Position numbers and translations under genes: made by a program. A stretch of DNA of 23,112 bases from Anaerolineaceae bacterium (GTDB lineage: Bacteria > Chloroflexota > Anaerolineae > JAAYZQ01), in contig JAAYZQ010000017.1 in NCBI GenBank assembly GCA_012514775.1, forward strand, positions 1-23,112, read 5' to 3'. Below the pieces are notes generated by a model that saw nothing but the letters and a program-made list of their open reading frames with translations, was not told the origin of the DNA and did not search any database. Each line of letters starts with the position of its first letter. The first letter of the stretch is position 1. Of the stretch, positions 1-6,997 are shown in pieces.

Positions 1-3
1 TCC

Positions 4-23
4 CAGGTTTAATGCAGGTTTAA
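4..23 (+). repeat. Direct repeat CAGGTTTAA x2 upstream of the dsbB promoter
   Basis: The nine-base word CAGGTTTAA occurs at 4-12 and again at 15-23, an 11-base period or about one helical turn. It ends 11 bases before the -35 box at 35. The placement and phasing fit a regulator binding on one face of the helix, but no regulator can be named and the window edge cuts off anything further upstream. Confidence 0.4.
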
Positions 24-34
24 CACTATAATAA

Positions 35-63
35 TTGACTTTATTCCTGCGAGCGGGTATAAT
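35..63 (+). promoter_or_regulatory. Housekeeping-type promoter for the dsbB-dsbA pair
   Basis: TTGACT at 35-40 and a perfect TATAAT at 58-63 are separated by exactly 17 bases in an AT-rich patch. Transcription should begin near 70, giving a leader of about 67 bases before the GTG at 137. This rules out the longer reading frame that begins with the TTG of the -35 box itself. Confidence 0.85.
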
Positions 64-136
64 GCCTGACGGGTACTGCGCATCGCTCTGCGCCGGTGTC
101 GCCGGCAGGGACTCGGCAGCCCTCGACGAGGTGGAA

Positions 137-583
137 GTGAGCAAAAGGGGAACCTGGCAAGAATATCTACCCTACCTGGCCTTTGGCACGGCCCTGGTCG
201 CCACGTTGGGCAGCCTATACTACAGCGAGATCGTGGGCTTTATCCCGTGTACTCTGTGCTGGTACCAGCGCATTCTGATGTACCCGCTAATTCTGATTAC
301 CCTGGTGGGTATCCTGACCCGGGATGAGCGCCTGCCGTACTACGTGCTGCCGCTGTCGGCGATAGGGCTGGGCTTTTCGATCTATCACTATCTCATCCAG
401 GTGGGCGTCATCGAGCACACGGGCTTCTGCGCCGTGGGGGTGCCGTGCAACGCCCGCTACGTGAACTATTTTGGCTTTGTGACGATCCCGTTCATGGCCG
501 GGACGGCCTTTGCCATCATTGTGGTGAGCATGGCCCTGGCCTGGCGGGCGTCGGCCCGGGACCTGGAGGCCGGGCTGGCCTAG
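137..583 (+). CDS. dsbB: DsbB/BdbC-type disulfide bond formation membrane protein
   Basis: This is a 148-residue membrane protein of the DsbB/BdbC family, which reoxidises a DsbA partner by passing electrons to quinone in the membrane. Four hydrophobic segments are visible at roughly residues 11-30, 46-61, 68-88 and 112-136. The redox pairs are present: C38-T-L-C41 in the context PCTLCWYQR, and C98-x5-C104 in the outer loop. The length suits the short Gram-positive-type members. The start is taken as GTG 137, preceded by GAGG at 128-131; the frame stays open upstream only through the promoter. It is followed 57 bases later by a DsbA-like gene on the same strand, so the two very likely form an operon. 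Family assignment is strong. Whether the quinone is menaquinone or ubiquinone cannot be read from the sequence. Confidence 0.9.
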   Translation: MSKRGTWQEYLPYLAFGTALVATLGSLYYSEIVGFIPCTLCWYQRILMYPLILITLVGILTRDERLPYYVLPLSAIGLGFSIYHYLIQVGVIEHTGFCAVGVPCNARYVNYFGFVTIPFMAGTAFAIIVVSMALAWRASARDLEAGLA

Positions 584-640
584 CTCGCCGGCGGCGGCTC
601 CCCCACGGGGCGAAGAAAGGAAAGGAATAGAAGAGAGAGC

Positions 641-1363
641 ATGGCTTCAAAGAAAAGGAAAGCGACCTCCCGGCGCTCGGGACGCAGCTCCCGGGGCCGG
701 CAAAACAGCCGGCAAAACCGATCGTTTGTGCAGCGCTACGGCCTGCTCATCGGCGTGGTCGTCCTGGCGGTGGTGGCCGTGGCGGTGTTCGCCAGCCTGG
801 ACCAGGCAGGGGCCGGGCAGGATGCGGCGCCCGACGATTCGGCCCTGGACAAGAGTCTGGGCGCGGCCGACGCGCCCGTCCTCGTGGCCGAGTTTGCCGA
901 CTTTCAGTGCCCCTACTGCAAGCAGTTTGCCGACGGTCCGGGCCAACTGCTGAAGGAGGAATACGTCGACACGGGCCAGGTGCGTTTTGTCTTCCGCCAC
1001 TTTGCTTTCCTGGGTGACGAGTCCACCTGGGCGGCGGAAGCCTCGGACTGTGCCGACGAGCAGGGGCGTTTCTGGGAGTATCACGACCGGCTCTTTGAGG
1101 CCCAGGGAGCCGAGAACAGCGGCGCCTACTCTTACGACAACCTGAAGGCCTTTGCCGTCGAGCTTGGGCTGGACACGGAGCAGTTTAACCAGTGCCTCGA
1201 CTCGGGCAAGTATCGCTCGGAGGTGCGCCAGGAGTACAGCGAGGGACAGCGATTCGGCGTGCAGGGCACGCCTACCCTCTTTGTCGACGGCCGGCTGGTG
1301 CGCAACGGGGGTGACTACCAGGTGTTGCGGGGCGCCATCGAGGCGGCGCTCGCCGCGGACTAG
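641..1363 (+). CDS. Membrane-anchored DsbA-family thioredoxin (BdbD-like)
   Basis: This is a 240-residue protein with a very basic, Ser/Arg-rich cytoplasmic start (residues 1-32), one membrane anchor (about 33-52) and a thioredoxin-fold domain outside the cell membrane (about 68-238). The active site is C90-P-Y-C93 in FQCPYCKQF, and the cis-proline loop is G209-T210-P211. A second Cys pair (C137, C185) in the helical insert could form a structural disulfide. It presumably introduces disulfides into exported proteins and is recharged by the DsbB-type protein encoded just upstream. The ATG has a purine-rich GAAGAGAGAG ribosome-binding stretch. The gene ends 5 bases before the stop of the convergent gene on the other strand, with no terminator hairpin between. 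A DsbC/isomerase role is less likely because there is no dimerisation domain. Confidence 0.9.
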   Translation: MASKKRKATSRRSGRSSRGRQNSRQNRSFVQRYGLLIGVVVLAVVAVAVFASLDQAGAGQDAAPDDSALDKSLGAADAPVLVAEFADFQCPYCKQFADGPGQLLKEEYVDTGQVRFVFRHFAFLGDESTWAAEASDCADEQGRFWEYHDRLFEAQGAENSGAYSYDNLKAFAVELGLDTEQFNQCLDSGKYRSEVRQEYSEGQRFGVQGTPTLFVDGRLVRNGGDYQVLRGAIEAALAAD

Positions 1364-1368
1364 CGGGT

Positions 1369-1896
1369 CTACTCACTCCACGCACGAAAGAACGAGACGA
1401 CCCAGCTCAGGCCCAGGAGGGCCAGCAGGCTGAGGAGGAGGGCGGGCAGGAAGGCGAGCCTGGCCGGGGCGAGAAGGCCGACTGCGCCCAGGAGCAGGCC
1501 CACGGCCAGCACGGCCAGGAGCCGCGCCAGGTGGGCGTTTTCCACCGCCCTCCTCCCGGCGTCGGAACCGGCATAGGCCGGGCTTGACAGCCTCTCGTGC
1601 AGGTGTTCCAGGTCCCAGGCACACAGGGCGCCGACGATGGCCAGCAACATCCAGGCCGCCCCCACCCCCAACAGCACTCCCGCGGCCGCCAGGCCGGCGA
1701 ATCCGGCAAGGGTCAGCGGAGGGCCCCCCGGCCACTGCCCGCGCCGGGCCAGGATGGGCGGCAGGGCGGCCAGGAGCAGCGCCAGGGCCGCCAGCACCAC
1801 CAGCGTCGTTGCCGGCCAGCCGCCGGCCAGGAGGCAGCCGGCGACCGATGAGGCGGCCGCGGCGCCTCGCGCGGCGAGGCTCGCCTGCCGGATCAT
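1369..1896 (-). CDS. Small polytopic membrane protein, last gene of the MoxR operon
   Basis: This is a 175-residue protein, not recognised by family. It is dominated by hydrophobic, Leu/Ala-rich segments at about 12-24, 29-49, 62-94 (probably two helices), 125-143 and 148-170, with a short soluble loop at 95-124 (DLEHLHERLSS and a basic patch). The ATG at 1896 overlaps the TGA stop of the DUF58 gene as ATGA, which argues for translational coupling and decides the start; the frame is open for a further 33 codons upstream, but inside the DUF58 gene. Its position suggests a membrane partner of the MoxR/DUF58 system. The low-complexity composition means homology searches will be weak. The gene converges on the DsbA-like gene with a 5-base gap. 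Confidence 0.75.
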   Translation of the reverse strand: MIRQASLAARGAAAASSVAGCLLAGGWPATTLVVLAALALLLAALPPILARRGQWPGGPPLTLAGFAGLAAAGVLLGVGAAWMLLAIVGALCAWDLEHLHERLSSPAYAGSDAGRRAVENAHLARLLAVLAVGLLLGAVGLLAPARLAFLPALLLSLLALLGLSWVVSFFRAWSE

Positions 1897-3191
1897 GGCC
1901 GCTCCAATCGTCCGAAGGACACGTGACGGTGCCAGGGCGGCACGCGGCCCAGGGAGGTTTGCAGCGCCCGGTCCAGGGGCTCTTGCACCTGCCAATCGAC
2001 GACGGCGATGCCGGCCTGCAGCAGCCGCCGCCGGAGGAGCGCCCGCTCCACCGCCACCAGGCGGGCGGCCAGCGCCACGCCGGGCCCTTCCCCCAGGGCC
2101 GCGGCCTCCAGGGCCACCGGGTCGGGCCGCAGCACCAGGAGCTGGTAACCCCGCGCCCGTAGCCGAACCAGGGCCGGCAGGTCGTCGCTGTGGAGGGGGC
2201 TGACCAGCACGATCTGCGAGCCGCTGGGAAAAAAGCGCGTCGGCAGGTAGTCCAGCCGGTCAAAAACCTGGCTGTCGCCCGTCTGGGCGCCGCTCAGCAC
2301 CCGCAGGATGCGCTCCCTCTGCACCTTGCCATAGCCGGGAAAAGTCCAATCCAGCGACCGGCCGTAGACCAGCAGCCCCACGCGGTTCCCGTCGTCCAGG
2401 AAGGCGGAGGCCAGCGAGGCGGCGGCGCGCACGGCGTGCTCAAAGAGCCAGGCGTCGCCCAGGCGCACGTCACTTCGCTGCCGGGCATCGAGGATCAGGC
2501 CCACGTCGGCCAGGCGCTCCTGCTCGTACTCGTTGGTAAAGAGCGAGCGCGGATGGCGGGCGCTGGCGCGCCAGTTGATCCAGTGCCGGGGATCGCCCGC
2601 CTGGTATTCCCGCACCCCGAAAAAGTCCACGCCCGAGCCGCCCTGGCGAGCGGGCACCGGCCCGGCGTAGCCCCGGGTGCGCAGCGGCCGGATGGACACG
2701 CGGCGCAGGCGGTCCACCTGGGGCAGCACCAGGATGCGTCCCGGGGCGGGCAGCAGGGCGCGCCGCCGGGCCAGGCCAAAGGAGCTGCCCGCCTGGACCT
2801 CTACCTCCTGAAAGTTCGGGCTGCCTCGCCGGACGCGCACGCTGTAGCAAAGGTGGGCGTCCTCGCCGGACGCCAGGGAGGTGATGGCCAGGGGCGGGCC
2901 GCCGACCGGCTCGACGCCGGCGGGCAGCCGGTCGCGGATCACCAGCTCTTCCAGCGGCCCCCCTTCGTTCCTGACCTCCACGTCCACCTCGACGACGGTG
3001 CCTGCCCGGGCCCGGTCGCTGCTGAAGGAACGGCGGGCGGCCAGCCGCACCTCTCCGGGCGCCCAATAGGCCGCGGCTCCCAGGTAGACCACGAGGGGCA
3101 GGGCCAGGGCCAGGAGCCTGCCGTCCCGGAAGCCGAGCCCCAGGAGGAACAGGGCATAGATGGCCCCGCCCAGGAGCACCAGCCGGCTCAA
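1893..3191 (-). CDS. DUF58 domain protein
   Basis: This is a 432-residue DUF58 protein. Two hydrophobic segments near the N-terminus (about 4-20 and 24-43) are followed by a beta-rich domain (about 50-180) and then the DUF58 core. The core hallmark is clear: VREYQAGDPR at about 193-202, then WRASAR at 207-212. A von Willebrand A-like region follows, beginning GLILDARQRSDV (about 231). The canonical MIDAS D-x-S-x-S is not intact, since the first motif reads DARQR. DUF58 proteins are regularly encoded beside MoxR ATPases, and a chaperone-like or assembly role is inferred for the pair. The start is TTG 3191: it overlaps the MoxR stop as TTGA and has GGGAGG five bases upstream (3202-3197). An upstream extension would run deep into moxR. 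Confidence 0.88.
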   Translation of the reverse strand: MSRLVLLGGAIYALFLLGLGFRDGRLLALALPLVVYLGAAAYWAPGEVRLAARRSFSSDRARAGTVVEVDVEVRNEGGPLEELVIRDRLPAGVEPVGGPPLAITSLASGEDAHLCYSVRVRRGSPNFQEVEVQAGSSFGLARRRALLPAPGRILVLPQVDRLRRVSIRPLRTRGYAGPVPARQGGSGVDFFGVREYQAGDPRHWINWRASARHPRSLFTNEYEQERLADVGLILDARQRSDVRLGDAWLFEHAVRAAASLASAFLDDGNRVGLLVYGRSLDWTFPGYGKVQRERILRVLSGAQTGDSQVFDRLDYLPTRFFPSGSQIVLVSPLHSDDLPALVRLRARGYQLLVLRPDPVALEAAALGEGPGVALAARLVAVERALLRRRLLQAGIAVVDWQVQEPLDRALQTSLGRVPPWHRHVSFGRLERP

Positions 3192-4192
3192 CCGCGCCTC
3201 CCATCCCGGTCCGCCACGGCCGTTCCCGCCTCCCTGGAAGGGCGGACAGGAACGGGGACCGATTGGAGGATCTCGTCCAGGATCTCTTCGGCGGCGTGGC
3301 GCTTCATCCACAGGTCCGGCTCCAGGATCAGGCGGTGGACGAGGGCCGGCCGGACAAAGGCCTTGACGTCGTCGGGCAGAACGTAATCGCGCCCCTGCAT
3401 GGCAGCGCGGGCCCGGCTCAGCTTCAGGAGTGCCAGGGAGCCCCGGGGGCTGGCGCCCACGGCCACCTGGCGGCGCTGCCGCGTCGCCTGTACCAGGCTG
3501 ACGATGTAGGCTTCCAGGTCGGGGTCGAGGTACACCTCCTCGACGGCGCGGCGCATGGCCAGAAGTTGTCCGGCGTCGGTGACCCTGTCCAGCTCCAGGG
3601 CGTCCTGGCGGCGCTCTCGGCGGCGGCGCAGGATCTCTTGCTCGTCGCCGGGCCCGGGATAGCCCACGGCGAGCTTGACCAGGAAGCGGTCGAGCTGGGC
3701 TTCGGGCAGGGGGAAGGTGCCCTCGTATTCGATGGGATTCTGGGTGGCCACGACCACAAAGGGGTCAGGCAGCTTCATGGTCTCGCCCTCGAGGGTCACC
3801 TGGAACTCTTGCATGGCCTCCAGGAGGGCCGACTGGGTCTTGGGCGAGGCGCGGTTGATCTCGTCGGCCAGGATGACGTTGGCAAACAGGGGACCGCGGC
3901 GCAGCTCGAAGCGGCCGGCCGCCCGATCGTAGACGTAGCCACCGGTGATATCGCCGGGCAGGAGGTCGGGCGTGAACTGGATGCGCTTGAAGTCCAGGCC
4001 CAGGGTGGCGGCCAGGCTGTTGGCCACCAGGGTCTTGGCCAGGCCCGGATAGTCCTCCAGGAGGACGTGGCCCCCGGCGAGGATGGCGGCGACGATCTGC
4101 TCCAGGAGGCCGCGCTTGCCGACCACGGCCCGCTCAACCTGGGCAATGATCTGCCCGGTCAGGATGGAAACGTCAGCCAGCGTCACGCTCAT
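3188..4192 (-). CDS. MoxR-family AAA+ ATPase
   Basis: This is a 334-residue MoxR AAA+ ATPase. Visible parts are a Walker A variant at G-L-A-K-T (EDYPGLAKTLVANSLA), the MoxR signature QFTPDLLPGDITGGYVYD, Walker B VILADEINRASPKTQSALLEAM, the sensor stretch VVATQNPIEYEGTFPLPEAQLDRF, and a C-terminal lid with GASPRGSLALLKLSRARA. MoxR ATPases are thought to act as chaperones that mature or insert metal centres into partner complexes, usually together with vWA-type proteins. The ATG at 4192 lies inside the end of the preceding membrane-protein gene (a 20-base overlap), and the stop overlaps the DUF58 start, so translation is probably coupled. The complex this system serves is not identifiable from the window. 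Confidence 0.93.
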   Translation of the reverse strand: MSVTLADVSILTGQIIAQVERAVVGKRGLLEQIVAAILAGGHVLLEDYPGLAKTLVANSLAATLGLDFKRIQFTPDLLPGDITGGYVYDRAAGRFELRRGPLFANVILADEINRASPKTQSALLEAMQEFQVTLEGETMKLPDPFVVVATQNPIEYEGTFPLPEAQLDRFLVKLAVGYPGPGDEQEILRRRRERRQDALELDRVTDAGQLLAMRRAVEEVYLDPDLEAYIVSLVQATRQRRQVAVGASPRGSLALLKLSRARAAMQGRDYVLPDDVKAFVRPALVHRLILEPDLWMKRHAAEEILDEILQSVPVPVRPSREAGTAVADRDGRRG

Positions 4193-4823
4193 GCTCTGCC
4201 TCCGGTTGCAGCGAATTGTGTGGCGCCGCGCTGCGCGCCAGTTGCTCTTCCATGAACTCCACGATGCGCTCCAGGGGTGGGACTGCGGGCCGGCGCTCGG
4301 CCTTGCCCCGGAGCAAGCGCCGCAGCCAGGCTCGCAGGCCGGACGTCGGCCGGAAGCTCTTTTCGCCGGCCGCCTCGAGGAAGGCGGCGATGTCGGGGTC
4401 GAGGGCCAGCTCGCCCGCCCGGAACCGCCGTCTTTGCTCCACGGTGCCGCTTCCGTGGCGGGCGGCCATGACCTCCCAGGCCAGCCCCTCCAGGTAGCGA
4501 TGCAGGGTCCACCGCGAATACTCGCCCAGCGAGGCGCGCCGTATCCAGCGGTACAGCTCCCAGACCTGCCCGGGCGCGTCGACGGGCTCGCCGTCGTCCC
4601 GCGGGGCCGGCCGGGGGCCTGCGAGGTTGGCCAGGGCAGTGACCAGGACGAGGGCCAGGAGGGCGACCCACAGGCCCAACTGGGGCAGCCCTTCGACCAG
4701 GATGCGCACCGTCCAGATGAGGCGGATGACCTCGGCGGTGACCAGGCGGCCCAGGTCGCGAAAGGCAAAGGCCAGGGGGACGGCAATGAGGAGCAGGGCC
4801 AGGAGAAGGAGGGCGCGTCTCAC
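4173..4823 (-). CDS. Two-helix membrane protein of the MoxR operon
   Basis: This is a 216-residue protein whose family I do not recognise. Hydrophobic helices lie at about 3-21 and 48-70. A charged cytoplasmic-looking region (about 75-216) follows, containing WELYRWIRRASLGEYSRW and repeated aromatic/basic helices, then FEF-like acidic stretches toward the C-terminus. The start is GTG 4823, whose GTGA overlaps the stop of the DUF4129 gene; no other start combines such an overlap. It sits between DUF4129 and MoxR, the slot where related operons often carry poorly conserved membrane proteins. That supports a role in the same system, but no activity can be assigned. Confidence 0.8.
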   Translation of the reverse strand: MRRALLLLALLLIAVPLAFAFRDLGRLVTAEVIRLIWTVRILVEGLPQLGLWVALLALVLVTALANLAGPRPAPRDDGEPVDAPGQVWELYRWIRRASLGEYSRWTLHRYLEGLAWEVMAARHGSGTVEQRRRFRAGELALDPDIAAFLEAAGEKSFRPTSGLRAWLRRLLRGKAERRPAVPPLERIVEFMEEQLARSAAPHNSLQPEAEHERDAG

Positions 4824-5701
4824 GCGGCGCTCCGGCAGGCGGCGACGATGGCCGACAGGCAGGCCACGGCCTGTTCCTCCTCGCGGCGGCTTGCCCGGAC
4901 AGCGCCGTAGCGCACGGCTTCGAAGAGGCGGGTCAGGTTGGCGACCGGTTCCCGTGGCAGGCCCGTGTTCCGCAGGGCAACCTCAAACTCCCGGGGGGTC
5001 ATGGCCTCGTCGCGGGCCAGGCCCCGTTCCTGCTCCAGGACGCGGCTCATCTCCAGGTAGCAGCGCATCACCGCGTCGCGGACGCCGGCGCCCGCCTCCA
5101 GATCGGCCAGGGCCGCCTGGGCCCGCTCGGCAATCCGGGGCAGGGGGCCCGGCGCCGGGCGCGTCCGAACCCAGACGAGCCAGGCGGTGGCAAGGACGAT
5201 GCCGGCGGCCAGGAGGGCCAGGAGGGCCGCTGCCAGCCAGGCCAGCCAGGCGGGCGGCCGCACCTCCAGCTCGACGGGAGGGGCGCCCGGGATGGCAAGC
5301 AGCCCTTCGTCGAGGGACATCTCGGGTGCGACCTCGGTTGCGGGCGGCACGAGCTCCCGGGCGGGCTCGGCGCGCGATGCCAGGTAGAGGCCAACCAGCC
5401 CCAGGAGAAGGATGAGGGCATAGAGAAAGCGCCTGCGGCGGTCGCCCTGCACAAAGAGATAGACGATGGCCAGGGGCACGAGGAGCGCCATGAGGAGCCC
5501 CACCACGAGGAGCGCCGTATCGGCAATCACGGCCGGGGCAGGCGCCGGCCCTGACCCATCCTCCTCGCCGGTCGTCAGCAGCCCGGCAAAGGGGCGGCCG
5601 GGCTGCAGCTCCAACCCGTCCAGGCCGGCGGCAAGGAGCAGCAGGGCCACAATGGCCAGGGCAAGGTAGAGAATGGCCGGGCGCCTGTCGCGATCTGTCA
5701 T
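4820..5701 (-). CDS. DUF4129 domain membrane protein, first gene of the MoxR operon
   Basis: This is a 293-residue protein with four predicted membrane helices (about 8-29, 61-84, 91-110 and 151-178), an extracytoplasmic loop (about 111-150), and a C-terminal cytoplasmic DUF4129 domain (about 195-293). The domain is recognisable from RDAVMRCYLEM, TPREFEVAL and LTRLFEAVRYG. In many bacteria this domain is the tail of a transglutaminase-like membrane protein; here the transglutaminase part is absent and none is encoded in the operon. The ATG at 5701 has GAGGAG six bases upstream (5713-5708). A strong promoter sits immediately before it, so the 5' leader would be only about 12 bases. The gene opens a five-gene run in which each start overlaps the previous stop. 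Confidence 0.85.
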   Translation of the reverse strand: MTDRDRRPAILYLALAIVALLLLAAGLDGLELQPGRPFAGLLTTGEEDGSGPAPAPAVIADTALLVVGLLMALLVPLAIVYLFVQGDRRRRFLYALILLLGLVGLYLASRAEPARELVPPATEVAPEMSLDEGLLAIPGAPPVELEVRPPAWLAWLAAALLALLAAGIVLATAWLVWVRTRPAPGPLPRIAERAQAALADLEAGAGVRDAVMRCYLEMSRVLEQERGLARDEAMTPREFEVALRNTGLPREPVANLTRLFEAVRYGAVRASRREEEQAVACLSAIVAACRSAA

Positions 5702-5719
5702 CGGCAACTCCTCGCCTGG

Positions 5720-5748
5720 AGTGTAACACGAAGGCGCTCCGCTGTCAA
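5720..5748 (-). promoter_or_regulatory. Promoter of the DUF4129-MoxR-DUF58 operon
   Basis: Reading on the minus strand, a perfect TTGACA (5748-5743) and TACACT (5725-5720) are separated by 17 bases. The expected start of transcription, near 5713, falls at the ribosome-binding site. The -10 is embedded in a small palindrome GTGTTACAC (5729-5721), which could be an operator half or chance. Confidence 0.8.
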
Positions 5749-5814
5749 CGAGTCGGCGTGGCAGGTTGGAACTGGCGGGTGGCCGCCCTGGGCTGGCTTT
5801 GCCCGCGCCGGGGA

Positions 5815-6504
5815 CTAGACGTCCGCGGCTGTGCTCCGTGGGGCGAGGTTGTCGGAGACGGCAGAGACGGCAACCCGGAGAAAGTAGGCCAGCCAGCACA
5901 GGATACCGGCCAGCTTGGCGCCATCCTCCAGGAGATGGAAGGGCAGGAAACCCGGCTCAAAGACGTCCACCAGGATCGAGATGGCGAAAAAGACCCCCGA
6001 CAACCCGAGCAAGACATAATCCGTTTTGAATATCAGCGAGCGAAATCGAACGATGTAGAGGAGCACCAGCGCCAGGTAGACAGCGAACGTGACTGTCTCC
6101 GGGACGCCGATGCGGGGCAGGATCTTGTCGTGGATGAGAAAGGCGTCGTCGGCGCCGAGGAACAAGGTCAGGAGCCCCGACGTAAGCAAAAAGGCCTTCT
6201 GGCCCGGGGTGACCGTGTGATTGGGCAGGATCAGGCCGGCAAACAGCGAGACCGCTGCCGTCGCAGCCCAGAGAAAGATGGCCGTCAGGGACAGGAATCC
6301 AATATAAAACGACGTGTTAAAGATGTCGGCGGGGTCTCGGGTCAGGTCGCCAAAGGGGACGTCGAACCAGTAGCTGATGAACAGCACTACTCCGATCAGA
6401 ACTGCCCAGACTGCCAGAAGGAGGACCAGCGTCGTCCATGTGGGCCGGACTTGCGCCACAAGAGGGCGTGACGTGTTCAGTTTTAGTGGGTGCAACGTGT
6501 CCAT
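5815..6504 (-). CDS. Six-helix membrane protein of unknown function
   Basis: This is a 229-residue integral membrane protein that I cannot assign to a named family. Hydrophobic helices lie at about 23-46, 66-92, 105-122, 137-153, 162-182 and 195-213. Charged residues at helix ends look functional: G-A-D119-D120-A-F-L-I-H125-D126-K at the third helix, and H190-L-L-E193-D194-G-A-K197 before the last. Such paired Asp/His and Glu/Asp/Lys motifs suggest metal, proton or small-molecule binding within the membrane. The ATG at 6504 is preceded by AGGAGAG with suitable spacing; a TTG 33 codons upstream is in frame but lacks support. Its base composition looks less GC-rich than its neighbours, compatible with a different origin. 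It has its own promoter and is not obviously part of a flanking operon. Confidence 0.8.
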   Translation of the reverse strand: MDTLHPLKLNTSRPLVAQVRPTWTTLVLLLAVWAVLIGVVLFISYWFDVPFGDLTRDPADIFNTSFYIGFLSLTAIFLWAATAAVSLFAGLILPNHTVTPGQKAFLLTSGLLTLFLGADDAFLIHDKILPRIGVPETVTFAVYLALVLLYIVRFRSLIFKTDYVLLGLSGVFFAISILVDVFEPGFLPFHLLEDGAKLAGILCWLAYFLRVAVSAVSDNLAPRSTAADV

Positions 6505-6542
6505 GTTTCGACTCTCCTGATGTTGTGTGAGGCCGCCCGGAA

Positions 6543-6557
6543 GCGCCCTCCGGGCGC
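6543..6557 (-). other. Hairpin in the leader of the six-helix membrane protein gene
   Basis: A perfect six-base stem, GCGCCC at 6543-6548 pairing with GGGCGC at 6552-6557, closes a three-base loop about 40 bases before the ATG at 6504. There is no T-run after it on either strand, so it is more likely an RNA structure in the leader than a terminator. Confidence 0.45.
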
Positions 6558-6697
6558 AAAGGTCAGGCCTCCACAGGGGGAGCTCATGAGAGAGTTCCAC
6601 CAACGGCGTCTATCGATTTTGGATGTTGTGTTGTACGAGCGAATCGAACCCTGGCGCGCGATGCCGGCTTTGGGGGCGTGCAGCGCACCGTAACGGG

Positions 6698-6726
6698 AGT
6701 ATAGCATACAAATGCGCTCTCGTCAA
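6698..6726 (-). promoter_or_regulatory. Promoter of the six-helix membrane protein gene (extended -10)
   Basis: On the minus strand TTGACG (6726-6721) and TATACT (6703-6698) are 17 bases apart, and TGC directly before the -10 makes it an extended -10 element. Transcription from about 6691 gives a leader of roughly 187 bases, unusually long for this window. Confidence 0.8.
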
Positions 6727-6750
6727 CCGGGCGACGGCAGGCCGGCGCGA

Positions 6751-6789
6751 TGTCAAGATTTATAGTATTTTTATCAAAATTACTTGACA
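6751..6789. promoter_or_regulatory. Inverted repeat overlapping the -35 box of the FHA-ABC operon
   Basis: TGTCAAG at 6751-6757 and CTTGACA at 6783-6789 are a perfect seven-base inverted repeat separated by 25 bases of AT-rich DNA (gatttatagtatttttatc and so on). The right arm contains the -35 box. A dimeric regulator could bind here and control the operon, but the left arm may simply be a second, unused -35-like word. Confidence 0.4.
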
Positions 6790-6812
6790 AATTGTCTGCG
6801 ATGTGGAATAAT
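6784..6812 (+). promoter_or_regulatory. Promoter of the FHA-ABC / kinase / FHA-hydrolase operon
   Basis: A perfect TTGACA (6784-6789) and AATAAT (6807-6812) are separated by 17 bases. It is divergent from the promoter at 6726-6698, and the two -35 boxes are about 58 bases apart. Confidence 0.82.
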
Positions 6813-6997
6813 GGTGTGGGGATAGGCGGCAGCCCCTCTGTCTTGCGCCCTCACCGCGGTGGCGAACCGGCCGCTTTTTTTCGTTGCTCCGTCATGGTCC
6901 AGCCCGCTGGTCGAACATCAATGCCAGGCAAACCCCAACAGGCGTCGACCTCCCTGGTCCGGTGGAGCTTGCTGCGTGCAAAAGGAGTCCGCAGGAC
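6813..6997 (+). other. Long leader of the FHA-ABC operon
   Basis: About 180 bases separate the expected transcription start (near 6819) from the ATG at 6998. I see no convincing small gene. The notable element is a GC-rich stretch with weak self-complementarity (about 6857-6874) followed by seven T residues at 6875-6881, which resembles a poor intrinsic terminator and might act as an attenuator. The stem is short, so this is tentative. Confidence 0.3.

Noticed and set aside
35..136. N-terminal extension of the DsbB protein from TTG 35
   Set aside because: The TTG is the -35 box of the promoter and the TATAAT lies inside the extension, so it cannot be transcribed from that promoter.
2190..4255. 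Long plus-strand open frames opposite the MoxR and DUF58 genes
   Set aside because: Gln/Gly/His-rich translations opposite strongly conserved minus-strand proteins; no ribosome-binding sites of note.
5749..5814. Terminator after the six-helix membrane protein gene
   Set aside because: Only a four-base stem without a T-run could be drawn; not convincing.
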